This document shows, one piece after another, positions 1 through 11,759 of a DNA stretch of 64,000 bases. The notes under the pieces are model-generated. The model saw only the letters and a list, made by a program, of their open reading frames with translations, searched no databases and had not been told where the DNA came from. Source of the stretch: Eucommia ulmoides (Eukaryota > Streptophyta > Magnoliopsida > Garryales > Eucommiaceae); assembly GCA_016647705.1 (NCBI GenBank), contig CM028325.1:30546474-30610473 (forward strand), given 5' to 3'. The position numbers and the translations under genes are program-made. Numbering within the stretch: position 1 is the first letter of the stretch; the number at the start of each line of letters is the position of its first letter.

Positions 1-220
1 GGGGCGAGACTCATGTGATTAGCGTCGTTTAGACGCTAGATGGGGACATTGATGTTGATGAGAATTCGCATGTTCATTCACTTTACTCTCAGGAGAGGTA
101 GCGAGTGAGTTTTTTATACCTAGATTGTCGGATAGTTTGAATACCGTTAATGTAAACTAGATTGGATTAAACACGTATAAGTAAACAAAGTTAATTCCTA
201 AATAATCTATTCCCTAGATA

Positions 221-303
<83 letters not shown>

Positions 304-515
304 ATAATTTAATTAGTTATTCATTTAGTTTAGTATATATTCTAAAAATAAAAATCTAAATTTGAGTCTCCTAGATAAAATTCAATTATGATAATCCGGT
401 TCTTAATGGCAATTTAATTCAATCCTTATGGATACGACAACTCTTCTCATTCACTATTCTATAAAACTTAACCCATACACTTACAGTGAAAGTAGGACGT
501 AATATTCAGCTATCA
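1..515 (+). mobile_element. Right part of a large Ty3-type LTR (family also at 62796-64000)
   Basis: The stretch ends in CTATCA at 510-515, the inverted match of the TGATAG that opens the LTR at 62796. Its first 130 bases closely resemble 63,800-64,000, sharing the blocks gcgagactcatg, gagaggtagcgag and agattgtcg. A tail with 'ccttatggatacgaca' near 426 is of a kind common near the 3' end of large plant Ty3 LTRs. No primer-binding site follows, so this is the right end of a 3' LTR or of a solo LTR; the left end lies outside the window. Fossil; assignment to the Athila/Tat group is inference. Confidence 0.5.
222..300. repeat. (AT)n(GT)n microsatellite
   Basis: An uninterrupted AT run passes into about 28 GT units inside the LTR fragment. 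Such compound arrays are usually length-polymorphic. Confidence 0.95.
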
Positions 516-540
516 GAGGGCACGTATCACCCATGCGCCA

Positions 541-914
541 TATGTGGACCAAGAAGCCTCAAACCTTCCTTCTTTCCAAGATGTTAAAGTAAGAGGAAAT
601 GCCTGAGCTGACGAGCCAACGTACTCCCAGCTCAGACATGATCAAAAGAGGGAAGCCTCAAACCTTTCTTTCTTCCAAGATGTTAAAGTAAGAAGAAATG
701 CCCGAGCAGACGGGCCAATATACTCCCATCTCGGACATGATCAAAAGGGGAAAGCCTCAAACCTTCTTTCCAAGTTGAAGAAGAAATGCCCGAGCTAACG
801 AGCCGATGTGCTCCCAACTCGGACATGATCAAAAGAGGGAAGCCTAAAACTTTCCTTCCTTCCAAGATGTTAAAAAAGAAATACCCAAGCCGACGTACTC
901 CCAACTCGGACATG

Positions 915-950
<36 letters not shown>

Positions 951-1225
951 AAACCACAAACCTTCCTTCTTTCCAAGATGTTAAAGTAAGAAGAAATGTC
1001 CGAGCTGATGAGCCGCCGTACTCCCAACTTAGACATGATAAAAAAGCGGGAAGTCTCAAACTGTCTTTCCAAGTTGAAGAAGAAATGACTGACCTAATGA
1101 GCTGACGTACTCCCAGCTCGGATATGATCAAAAAGAGAAAGCCTCAAACCTTCATTAATTATCCGAGCTGATGAGCCACCAGACTCTCAGCTCGGACATG
1201 ACCCAAACAAAAGACCCTCTTTGAA
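541..1225. repeat. Minisatellite array, unit about 100 bp
   Basis: Seven diverged units carry the landmarks 'agcctcaaacctt', 'ccaagatgtta' and 'cagctcggacatgat', with starts near 551, 654, 751, 841, 950, 1050 and 1139. One unit contains a run of about 30 A (919-948). Open frames here change with the repeat phase and do not look coding. Confidence 0.85.
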
Positions 1226-1990
1226 GATTCAATCATGGTATGAGCTAACGAATCTCCGTACTCTTAGCTCAAACATGACCCAAATAGAAAACCCTTTTTG
1301 AAGATTCAATCATAGTCTGAGTTGAAAAGCCGTCGTACTCTCAGCTCGAACATGATCTAAATATGAAGACCCTTTGAAGATTCTGTCATGCTCCGAGCTG
1401 ACGAGCTACCGTACTCTCAGCTCAGACTTGCCCAAAATATGAAGACCCTCTTGGAAGATTAAAAATATGAAGACCCTCTTGGAAGATTATGTTATGATCC
1501 AAGCTGACGAGCTACCGTACTCTCAGCTTAGACATGACCAAAATATGAAGACCCTCTTGGAAGATTCTGTCATGATCCAAGTTGACGAGCTGTCGTACTC
1601 TCAGCTTGGACATGCCCAAAATATGAAGACCCTCTTCGAAGATTCTATCATGATCCGAATTGACGAGCTATCGTACTCTCAGCTCAGATATGCCCAAAAT
1701 ATGAAGACCTTCTTGGAAGATTTTATCATGATCCGAGCTGCCGAGTTATCGTACTCTCAGCTCGAACATACCCAAAATATGCAGACCCTCTTGGAAGATT
1801 CTGCCATGATCCGAGCTAATGAGCTTCCGTACTCTCAGCTCGGACATGCCCAAAATATGAAGATCCTCTTGGAAGATTCTGCCATGGTCTAAGTTGACGA
1901 GCTACCGTACTCTCAGCTCAGACATGTGCAAACTATGAAGCATCTTTGAAGTTTGCAGCATTGTCCCGGGCTAACAAGCTATCGTACTCT
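1226..1990. repeat. Minisatellite array, unit about 78 bp
   Basis: About nine units share 'atgaagaccctcttgg', 'gagctgacgagct' and 'gtactctcagctc'. Units near 1465, 1541, 1618, 1698, 1776 and 1853 are spaced by 76-80 bp. As 78 is a multiple of three, a frame stays open across several units (1467-1892); that is an effect of the period and not evidence of a gene. Confidence 0.9.
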
Positions 1991-2506
1991 TAGCTCGGGC
2001 TTTTCAAGTATGGAACCCATCCATTTCACGTTGGAGACTGGCGGGCCGAGGTGAAGGATTCCAAGCCGAGATGACAAACTATACCCTCAGCCCGGATTCT
2101 ACACATTTAATTAAGAGTTCTTAAAGTCGTTTTTGCTTTCTGGAGTCATTTTTAACGCCTTCTCTTCCTTTCGATCATCCCGAAGGGCTAACAACGAGCC
2201 GCTACTCTCCATTTCTAAGGGGACGGTACATAAATCAAGTTTCAGGCCATTGGAAGATGTAGTTTTCACTTGCAAATTTGATTTCTTGGCCACCGGCTTT
2301 GATCTAGCATCAAATGATGACCTCGACACATTCTGAATACACTGGGGCACGAGCATTTGTGGCCAATGGGGCCATTGATCAGTAACCACAATAGCAACGT
2401 TCAACAAAACTAACAGCTAGTAAAAGCTGAGTCTATACAGAATTAATTCATAAAAATCCCAAGCCCATCACGTTCCGCTCTCGCCCTCAGGACTTGAGGG
2501 CAACTA

Positions 2507-3155
2507 ATGTAGGGGAATTTCGTCACATATGCCACGTGGAGGATATCACTCCAAGTATGGAAAAATGGTCAGGCTAGGAGCCAGGGTTCCCTCCGAGCCG
2601 AACTAAGAATCTCTCTATCGAGCTGAAGAAGTTCAACCGAGCTGATGAACTCGAGCACCCTCCGCTCCTAATCTCCGGGCCGCTTGAGGTTCCGGCCCAT
2701 AGGCCTCTACAGGTGAGCCCAAAAATTCAAGCCAGATGATTAGAGCACTAATATACTTGCTCATTGGCTACCCAACGGATTAGATTAATTAAACCGAGCT
2801 TAGCTCACTAAATCTTGCGGCACTAACCGAGTCTAGCGCCTATAAATACCGCGTGGCATCCAATACCCAATAGTACGTCTTTTCTACTGACACTGGAGCA
2901 TTTCTTAACCCTTCTCCCCCGGATACTTAGTCTCACACCGGAGGGACGTTACCGGGCACAACCCCGGTAAGTCTGTGTGTAGGTGCTCGAAGTGAAGGAA
3001 TAGAGTTCAGCTTGGAGATTGAGACAGAGCCCATATAAGTACTCATCTCAAAGTTTGAACAAGATCTCAGATTGGGTCATGGATTTCAGGTCGGATTGCA
3101 ATCACCTCAAGGTCATCAGAACCCCCAAATTCACTAGTCAATTACGTCATCAACA
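2507..3155 (+). mobile_element. Tat-like Ty3/gypsy LTR
   Basis: The start TGTAGGGGAATT follows a polypurine-like tract, and the end reads CATCAACA. A promoter-like 'cctataaatacc' lies at 2839-2850. The block 'gctcattggctac ... atcttgcggca ... cctataaatac' recurs, diverged, in the LTR at 22461-23608, so the two belong to related families. Length is about 650 bp. Exact ends are approximate. Confidence 0.55.
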
Positions 3156-3266
3156 ATCTTGTAAGCACACTGCCTTGCCAGGCCATACTGTATTTTTCCA
3201 CTACCATCATGATAAAAAATGGACAAAGGTTATATGTATTTAATTAGATATGTCTAACATTTATGG

Positions 3267-4081
3267 TGTTGGAAAAAGTGATTGGAATCTTGACAAATCT
3301 GTAGAAAATGAAAATGGAGAGGAGCCTACGTCTTGACACTTGAAGAAATCATACTCAAAGGTCATATTCTCTCAACACCTCAATTGTGAATTCCTCCCAA
3401 CACTTTTCAAGATATATATAAGGAGGAACATTACTGGAAATATTACAACTCACCAATCAATCAAGTATCATTCTTTTAATTGAGTTACAAAGATCAAAGA
3501 AATACTACCAAAGTTTCCAAGTAAACTTTTGTGCAATAACAACACTTCATTTCTTTCTTGATTCATTTCTTTTGGGTGATTGTTGTATTTGCTTCACACA
3601 CATAGATTCTTGAGTTCTATATCTTGTGAGTGTTGAAACTTCATTTTGTGAGACGGTGAGAATTTTGATTGTAAATCTTGAGTAAGGGTTTTTGCTAAAG
3701 ATGAGAGATTTATGAGTGGAACATATTCACTCTAGATTGTAAAGTTTTGAGACACAAACTTCTCAAGTGGCGACTTTAAACTGTTTGGTCTTCACCCGTA
3801 AGAAGATCAAAGATAGTGAAATCTTCGAAGAAGCTCGACCGAGTGGACTAGGCAAAAGGCGTTTGCCGAACCACTATAAAATATCGTTGTCAATCTCTCT
3901 AACTCTAATCTTTACATTTTCACATTTATTTCTGTTTATGATTATTGCTCTTGTTTGAATATCCGTCATGCAATTGACATAAATCACATAAACACTTAGT
4001 TCATGTTGAGTAGATTTAATTAATCTTAAAATTTGTCAAAACCTAATTTACCCCTCCTCTTGGGTAATTCTTGGGCCATCA
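3267..4081 (+). mobile_element. Copia-type solo LTR or LTR fragment
   Basis: The sequence opens TGTTGG and closes 'cccctcctcttgggtaattcttgggccatca', much like the end of the Sirevirus-type LTR at 57997-60072 (caccctcctcttgggt...gggccaaca). A TATA-like 'gatatatataagg' is at 3411-3423. No coding part adjoins either side and I found no matching 5-bp target duplication, so this is a solo LTR with decayed flanks or a fragment. Short open frames inside it are not genes. Confidence 0.5.
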
Positions 4082-5509
4082 ATATATTTTAAAATTAAAA
4101 ATTATATATAAATTATAATTATTTTGTAATATGTAATTATTTTTAAAAAATATTGAAAAAAAATTATTATTTTCTGAATTATTAAAATTAATTTATGAAT
4201 AAATGAAATTTAGAAAAATAATTAAAAATCAAAACTAATAAAAAAAAAAAGAGACTAAAACGAATTTAATTGAAGAGTATGAAAAGATAAAAAAGGAAGA
4301 AAGGTACATTGTACTAGTTTGACCAAATTTTTTGAATTTAGATATTAACCGTGAAATAAATTATACATTTGATGGGTAATACCCATTATCAAAATTCAAA
4401 ATTGTAATTTTTTTCTTATAATTCCTTCACATTCTCTTATTTTTTTCATTAGACTCATTTCATTCTTACTTAGAGTTCTTTAGTTTTGTGTTGATTGAAC
4501 ATTTTGGAGTTTGAGCTTAATCTATTATTTGAGATTAATAATAATATATTATTTTAGTTAAATTTTTTAGATGTTAATATATGTTTTTAGGTTAAAATTT
4601 GTGTAATTTTATTTTTTTGTTTATAGGGTTATTTGTTGGTTAATTTTTTTTAAATCTTAATATATGCTTTTAGGTTAAATTTTGTGTAATTATGTTTTTT
4701 TGTTTATAAGGTTATTTGTTGGTTAATTTTTTAAAATGTTAATATATGTTTTTAGCTTAGATTTTATGTAATTATATTTTTATCGTTAATATAGTTATAT
4801 TTTATGTTAATAGATATGTTTAGATTTAGACAAAAAGTTAAATTATTAACTTTAGTATGATATGTCATTTAACCTAACAAGTTCTATTATTTTTTTTAAC
4901 AACTAAATTATATATTAAATTACTAATCTTAGTAAAATATATCATTAATAAAATTTATTAGGAAAAGTTGTTTAAAAGTTGTTTATTAAGTAAATAACGA
5001 AAAATTAGAAAAAAAAAATGCTAAGAGGTCCGAAAAATTGTTTAAAAATTTCGTTTGTTAGTTATTACTAGTTTTAGACCCGCATACTAGAAAAAAAAAT
5101 TATGTTAATATATAACTTTTTGAATATTAGATAATTGTTAAATTATAAACTAAAAAATAAATAACGTCAACTTTTAAAATTATTAATGTTCATCCTTATA
5201 TTAATTTTTTTTTTCCAACTTAAGTTTTTTTTTTCATCTTTTCATCTCCACCCTTCTTCAAACCACTCTCTTTTCCCTTTACTTACTAACAAACAAAATA
5301 TAATTATAAAAATATTTACACCCACAAAAAAAAAAAAAAATTACATAAACAATTAGTCACCCACAAACAAACAAAAAATTATGAAACCATTATATAGCGA
5401 CAAACAAAAAAAAATTATGTAAATCCTTAAATACATAAAAATAATGATTACACAGACCTTATATGTCAACAAACAAAAATATAATTATATAAACCTTTAT
5501 AGACCCACA

Positions 5510-5560
<51 letters not shown>

Positions 5561-5727
5561 ATTCATCCAACCTTCCATCGTCATTTTTTTCCCAACTAAT
5601 CTTTTTTTGTATTTGTTTCTATCTTCTCGGTTTTTTTTTTTCTTCCTACCTCTCCAAAAGCAACATACATGTACGCACAAATAAAAATATAATTATTTTA
5701 TAAACAATTTCAAAGCACAAAGAAAAA
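4082..5727. other. AT-rich intergenic DNA
   Basis: No gene is visible. The sequence is homopolymer-rich, with a local tandem-like repeat at 4540-4800 ('gttaatatatgttttta' and 'tttttgtttata' recurring about every 120 bp). Its left edge (4085-4175) is an inverted copy of a segment at 9640-9715. A TA microsatellite lies at 5517-5553. Confidence 0.6.
5517..5553. repeat. (TA)n microsatellite
   Basis: About 18 uninterrupted TA units. Confidence 0.95.
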
Positions 5728-5795
5728 AAGGACAACCCAGTGCACAAAGACTCCCACCATTGCAGGGTCTGGGGAGGGTTACCCATCTATGTAAT
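5728..5795 (+). mobile_element. SINE-like fragment
   Basis: The words 'ggacaacccagtgcac', 'tcccaccattgcagg' and 'gtctggggaggg' resemble the conserved body of a widespread tRNA-derived plant SINE (Au-type) as I remember it. Only about 70 bp are present, with no clear 3' tail or target duplication. The family name is from memory and would need a repeat-library search. Confidence 0.4.
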
Positions 5796-5959
5796 TTTTA
5801 CATATTTATTTATTTATTATTTTTTAAAAATTCTTCATTCAAACTATGAAGAGTTCTACATTTTTAGTTTTTTAAATATCTAAGTTTGAAAATTCATTTT
5901 ATAAATATTAGTTTGAAAAAAAAAAAAAAAAACAAAACTGAAACAAAATTGGAACTCTA

Positions 5960-5961
<2 letters not shown>

Positions 5962-6051
<90 letters not shown>
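5962..6051. repeat. Long (TA)n microsatellite
   Basis: About 45 TA units without visible interruption. The open frame across it is an artefact of the repeat. Confidence 0.97.
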
Positions 6052-6058
<7 letters not shown>

Positions 6059-6068
6059 CTTGCAATTA

Positions 6069-6467
6069 AAAATCAAACCAAAACAAAACTGGGAAAAAAA
6101 ATCAGTAATTAACTATTCATTTTTTTCAATATAAGATAAACTGAAAATTAATTAAGAAACAAAAAATACAGAATAAGAAAAGAAGTGCCTCGACCGTTAC
6201 TATCTCTTTCAAACATGAAAGGTTACATCATCACGGTTCTCAGTCCATCCAAGTCGTACTGCAAAAATTGGTTCAATTTCACAAAGACTGAACCATGAAA
6301 CAAATGTACAAATCATAGAAATGAGAACAAAGTGGTAGAGCAGCAAAATTCGGGGTAAGATATACACAATATATAGAGAGAGCTAAACAATTCATGAAAA
6401 ATACTCCAAAAAATCTACAAATCAGAGTAAAAAGAATAAAGTTTGGAAATGAAACTCAATATATATA

Positions 6468-6502
<35 letters not shown>

Positions 6503-6755
6503 GAGAGAGAGAGAGAGACTAGAAATCAAACCAAAACAAAATTGAAAAGCAAAATAAACAATTAACTATTCAATTTTCTTAATCTAAGATAAACTAAAAA
6601 TTAATTAAGAAACAAAAAAAAAAAGGAATAAGAGAAGAAGTACCTTGACCATCACTATCTTTTTCAGACTCGAAAGCCTAAATCAACATGGTTCTTAGTC
6701 CATCCAAGCCCTAATGCACAAATGTACAAATCATGGAAATGAGAACAAAGAGGTA
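6069..6755. repeat. Direct duplication of about 230-290 bp, spaced by about 455 bp
   Basis: 6069-6355 and 6524-6755 share the same order of blocks: 'aaatcaaaccaaaacaaaa', 'ttaattaagaaacaaaaaa', 'gttactatct'/'atcactatct', 'cagtccatccaag'/'tagtccatccaag' and 'acaaatgtacaaatcat'. A TG/AG microsatellite (6468-6518) lies between them. The copies differ by many substitutions and indels, so the duplication is old. No coding frame is shared. Confidence 0.7.
6468..6518. repeat. (TG)n(AG)n microsatellite
   Basis: Compound run between the two copies of the direct duplication. Confidence 0.9.
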
Positions 6756-6759
6756 GATG

Positions 6760-8395
6760 AAAGACAATTACCATCACCCATAAAAAACAATTATATGATG
6801 CAGATATATTAACTTACCCGCTCACTATGATGTATCATGCTTCATAAGTTAAGCTATTACATAAAGATATTGAGAGTATTATATCCACTTGAATCAATAA
6901 AAAAACACTAAATGAAAAGCAACCAAAAACATTATCCACACAGATTCAGAAACCCTTTCAACCTAGCCACCTATTCCATAATCTTGATATAACACTCCAC
7001 TCCAATAGTTATATCCCAATACAACAATGACAACAACAACAATAACAATTTACTCAAAAACTGACAAAGAAAATGCAACAGGAAATTTAACAGGGTTGAC
7101 GAACCTCGATCTAAGAGAAGAGGCCATTATACCCCCGAGACGTCAGGAATGATCAACGTCATTAGGAGCGTTGGACGGATAATTTTGTGAAGCATAACCA
7201 CACATGACTGACTGACCTACGAAAACGTTGGAACAACAATTTCCCATCACCGCTGCTCTCAAACATACCTAAAGGCTGAAAATTGAGATTTAAGGGCAAA
7301 CCTGGATATGAAAATGGAACCAAAAATTGAAGATTAAAATGAAAACAAACCTGAAAACATAAACAAACTGTAGTATTAGGAGGCAAAAACAAAAATTCAC
7401 ATAACAGTATGAGGGAAGTATATAAAAATTCTAATTGTCAAATCAAAAGTAAACACACCCCTAAACACATTAATTTAAACAAACTAAATAAATAAAAATC
7501 AAGAATAACAAAACCTAAACACATTAACAATTTATAAATATTAAGCAAAAAAATTGTAAATTGCAAAAAAAAAAAAAAAAAAAAAAAAGGACTTGCTTCA
7601 TTGTCGTAGTCCTCCGCTAGCCATTTGTAATCATCTTCGGTCGTCATCATCGCCTAGTGGTTGCCGGTTGGACTTAGAGCATACAGAAAAATAATTCAAG
7701 AGTTCAAATTATACATAATACACAATCAAGAACTCATGAACAAAATCATACCTAAACATGAACAATTACACAAATGAAAATAAAGAACAAAACCCTAAAC
7801 ACAATCAAGAACTCAAGAACAAAATCATACCTAAAACAGCTTGACCAACCTGACGATCGATCGACGACGGTGGCCATCGATCCAGACGATCAATAGATGG
7901 TGGTGATTTCAGCGAAGAGCAGTTGGTGACGACATCGATCCAAACAATTTCGGGGAAGATGATGGTGACAACATCGACTTACATGACGATTTCGGCGAAG
8001 ATGGTGGCAAACTCCAAAGCGGCGGTCGATTGTGTGGATTGCATAGAGAAATCATGAGAGAACGCTTAGTTGTGGACTGTGAGAGCGAGAGGTAGAGAGA
8101 GAGAGAGAACATTTAGTTTGGGAGCGAGAAAGAGAGGGAGGGGTCACCGAATGGGTAGTGGGAAATCTTGTAGGCCATTAAGTTTATGAGTAAGGATTAA
8201 GAGTAATGGAGAGAGATCTTGGCCGTCCATTTTAATGAAAGAATAAGAGCAAAGAGATGAAAAGTAATTGTCTCTCGTTCATTCTCGCTCTTGGCTTCCG
8301 CTTTCATATATAGTATAAGATTTATTAAAACCTTTAATTTTGTGAAAGAAGAAAAATTATTCAAAAAAATCCGTGAAAAGAAAAAAAAAATATAT
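6760..8395. other. Intergenic DNA without recognisable gene
   Basis: Mostly AT-rich. The part at 7840-8160 is richer in GC and contains repeated words (gatcgatc, gacgatcgatcgacgac, gatggtgg, gcgaagatg) plus a GA-rich run at 8090-8106. This is a texture seen in non-autonomous DNA transposons that carry host-derived scraps, but no terminal repeats were found. Short frames on either strand show no family features. Confidence 0.45.
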
Positions 8396-8496
8396 ATATA
8401 TATATATTACATAGAATCCGGCACTACCAAGACCGAATTTGACCGGATTGACATTTTCAGTATGGATCCGGCCCTGTCAAGGTTGGATTTATCATT

Positions 8497-8498
<2 letters not shown>

Positions 8499-8541
<43 letters not shown>
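8499..8541. repeat. (AT)n microsatellite
   Basis: About 20 AT units. A shorter one lies at 8658-8681. Confidence 0.95.
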
Positions 8542-8547
<6 letters not shown>

Positions 8548-8648
8548 AATTTAAAAAAATAAAAAATTTTGTTTAAAACAAATAAAATTATTTATAAAAT
8601 AAATTAAATTTTTAATAATTATTTATAAAAAGTATATAATGAAAACGA

Positions 8649-8688
<40 letters not shown>

Positions 8689-8765
8689 AAATGATGTTGA
8701 AAAGTGAAAAAAAAAAATCAGTTATTTTAATTATAAAAGTGAAAAAAATATATATATTTTTTCAG

Positions 8766-9268
8766 ATTGCACTGGTGTTCAACGACAACTAAATCTCTCT
8801 AGCGCATGGTTAAATCCTATTATGAGGAAACGAACTTTCTTAGTATACAGTGATCCTTTCAAACAAATTGATCGATGGGTCAATCATCGTTAACACGAGA
8901 GTTATAACTACACCGAATGGGGTAAGGATAGTGAAGATGTAAAGAATTTACAATGGCCAACGCTAATGGCAAAAAGAAATATTTATGAGGTAAGGCCTCA
9001 TATGTACCACCTCAAGATTCCGAAATTAAGTTCTTTCGAAATATTGAAAAACGAACCAGATAACATCGGCTAAATTTACCACGCATTGAAACGAGAAATA
9101 AAACAAATGGAGAAACGATTTCATATCAAACAAAGACTCCACCAAATTCGGAAGACCAATGCACCAAATGCAAACAAGCAGTCGTTAAAATACTTCATCG
9201 ATCTCAAATACATGGATGACGCAGAACTGTCCGATTACGAAAAAAGAGATATTCACTACGAATGATTT
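8766..9268 (+). pseudogene. Degraded protein-coding remnant, unrecognised
   Basis: One plus-strand frame over about 165 codons has protein-like composition with few interruptions, in sharp contrast to the AT-rich DNA on both sides. Landmarks in order are WLNPIMRKRTFLVYSDPF, QIDRWVNH, NLQWPTLMAKRNIYE, a lysine/glutamine-rich helix-like stretch (ALKREIKQMEKRFHIKQ), NAPNANKQSLKYFIDL and YMDDAELSDYEKRDIHYE. A T-rich tract ending in 'cag' at 8758-8767 could be an old splice acceptor. I do not recognise the family: it could be a host pseudogene, a transposon protein or an old virus copy. It is broken, and I see no promoter or neighbouring exon. Confidence 0.5.
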
Positions 9269-9269
9269 G

Positions 9270-10395
9270 ATATAACTAAGTAGTTATCAATATTATAAAA
9301 GTTTAATTATGGGTACTATTTTCTAATTTATCTAAAAAAAAAATTATTTTTATGATTAATTGTACTTGTTAACGCATTTAATTTCAGTATAATATTTATT
9401 ATTATTTTAAGTTGTTTTGTCTTTAAGATCATACTCTTTCATATAATTTCTAAAATAAAATTTAATTAATATTTTTAGATAGTAATATTTATAAAAAATA
9501 AATAAGCAAATTCATGATTAAAAGTTCCTACCAAATAGAGCACACATAAATTATAAGTTTGAAAATATCATTTTTCACAAAATATGTTTTAAAAAACTAA
9601 TTTTGGTGTAAACAACTCACACAAACCCATTTTTTTAAAATAATTTTTTTTCAATATTTTTTTAAAATTATTACATATTACAAAATAATTATAATTTGCA
9701 TATATTATTTTTAATTTCAAAATATTAAACAAAATTTAAAATTTTATATATATATAATTAAAATGCTCTTTGATTTTTATTTTTAATTTTTTTTAATTTT
9801 ATATTATTCATAAATTATTTTTAATAATTCAACAAATAAAATTTTTTTGAAATAATTTTTTCCAATATATATATATATATTTTTAAATTATTACATATTA
9901 CAAAATAATTATAATTTTTATATATAATTTTTAATTTCAAAATATAAAACAAAATTTATATATATATATATAAATTTTAGAATAACATATTAATTTTCTA
10001 ATTATTATTTTTTAAAAATTACATGTTACAAAATAATTATAAGTCACTCAAATAGTTTTCAAAAAAAAAAAATTACAAAAAATCGTCAAAGAAATAATAA
10101 ATTTGATTAAATCATAGATCAATGAAAATACAAATCAATTAAAAAATCTCACTACCCGTTTAATTTGTTATTCACATCGTCTTAGAGCAGTTACAATTGA
10201 ATATAATCTTAAAGAGTGAATTAAGTGTAAAAAAATGAATTGCGTGTAAAATAAATTTAGTTAAATCATATTTGGGTGTAAAAAAAATGAATTGAAGGGA
10301 AGGTATAAAAAGTATTTTATTTCCATCAAAATAGTGTAAAAAATATATATAAATAATAATGTATATATATTATACTTTTGAACCAATTTTTTTAT
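9270..10395. repeat. AT-rich DNA with a direct repeat
   Basis: A block of about 100 bp with 'ttattacatattacaaaata' occurs at 9640-9745 and again at 9850-9960. The same block is present in inverse orientation at 4085-4175. No coding potential is seen. Confidence 0.6.
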
Positions 10396-11519
10396 GGGAA
10401 AATTATCGGCTAAACCCATTATTAATAGTAATCTACCAATAAAACTCACCTACTTTTTCTTGCACCAAAAACTCACATGCCGGTGATTTCGTGCACTGAT
10501 TAGTCCATTTTTCAAAAATAGTCGGCGACCATATTATCGAAATGCCCCTCCCGTGATTTCACGTGAGCATCGCCTTGCCGCTGTCGCCAATGCCTTCGCA
10601 ACCCAGATTCTCCGTTGTCACTGTCCTAACGCACTCCCACCGTCACCATCTAGATCCAACACCTTTTCCATCGTCGCTGACGTTTTCCCCACCGTCGTCA
10701 TTCAGATCCGTCTTCTCCACCACTTTCGCAACTTAGATCCGAGTATTTCATTGGATATCGTCACCTTATTTATGCTTTGTGTTATTTTGGTAGGAATTTT
10801 TTTTGTTTAGAGAAAGAGAGAAATGGTGAACTGTGTATTAAAGGCTCTGGAGTTCCTTTTCAACTATTTACACATTACACCCTATAATTTGCAGTTTGTT
10901 TACTTAGATGCAGAGAGGAGAGAGAATTTGTAGTGAAAAAAACGTGAGTCTATGTTAATATTACATGTAATATCCCCTTGAAATATAGTGAAGGAAATGT
11001 AGGTCTATATTAGTGAGAGAAATTGGAAATCACATTAATGTTACATGTAACAACTACATAAAAATATATTTTACATGTAATATCAACTAATTATAGATGT
11101 TATATGTAATATCCATTGAATTTTATTTTATTTTTTAAATAATTATCGATTATAGATGTTACATGTAACATCTATTGAATTTTTTATTTATTTTTAAATA
11201 ATTACTAATTATAGATGTTACATGTAATATCTATTGAAAATATTTTTTTTTTTATTTTGACAATATTAAACAGTATTATATTGAATGTTATTTGTAACAT
11301 CCACACATAATATGATTCATACGTCTAAAAAATATTATTATTATATCTTAAAAAAATGATATTTACTTGATTAATACCGTATTAATATATATTTTTTTAT
11401 AATATTAAGAATTACAAAAAAATTCATATATTTTTATGTTAGTATTAAAAGTTGCATAAAAATGGTATTTTGGTAAAAAAGACATAAAAGGAGTAGTAGA
11501 TTTAATTGGTAATTTTCAT
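10396..11519. mobile_element. Candidate non-autonomous DNA transposon
   Basis: Weak inverted ends are visible: 'gaaaattatcggctaaa' at the left and the complement of 'tttaattggtaattttcat' at the right. Inside is a GC-richer block at 10520-10750 (many ccgtcg and gtcgcc words, resembling a captured exon) and a minisatellite at 10960-11320. No transposase is seen and no target duplication was identified. The frame at 10553-10810 opens with GTG, has no family features and is not called a gene. Confidence 0.3.
10960..11320. repeat. Repeat cluster with palindrome TTACATGTAA
   Basis: The words ttacatgtaa/gttacatgtaac recur about eight times. From 11091 three units of about 59 bp run in tandem (starts near 11091, 11150 and 11209), each with 'attatagatgtta.atgtaa.atc.attgaa'. 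Confidence 0.8.
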
Positions 11520-11759
11520 TGCCTTTTAAGACTTTTCGATCAATGCTCTTTTTTTTTTAACCTATGATGAGTGGGGATAGGATGGTATGAGATGGGATGT
11601 TTTGGATCTGATCCTCACAGGGCCGGTTAAACACATTTTTGTATTGAAGTTAAACAGAATCCTACAATGGTTATATTTATATTTTTTGAAAAAATAAAAG
11701 CAAAAAAGCTCGAAATTTATGGGTAAAGTCAAATGTATGAATTTATGGAAGAAAAAAAA

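Larger units (their letters stand above)
516..2506 (+). mobile_element. 3' region of a Ty3/gypsy Tat-like element with two tandem arrays
   Basis: This is the non-coding tail that lies before the LTR at 2507. It holds two different minisatellite arrays and then about 500 bp of unique sequence. A purine tract with 'gacttgagggcaac' sits at 2491-2505, directly before the LTR start, where a plus-strand polypurine tract belongs. Tandem arrays between pol and the 3' LTR are a known habit of Tat-lineage (Ogre/Retand) elements. No pol is present here; the part to the left is replaced by another LTR. Broken fossil. Confidence 0.55.

Noticed and set aside
1467-1892. Open frame of 141 codons
   Set aside because: It runs through a 78-bp minisatellite (26 codons per unit); the openness comes from the period, and the sequence lies in a retroelement tail.
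5880-6065. Minus-strand Tyr-Ile frame
   Set aside because: It is a translated TA microsatellite.
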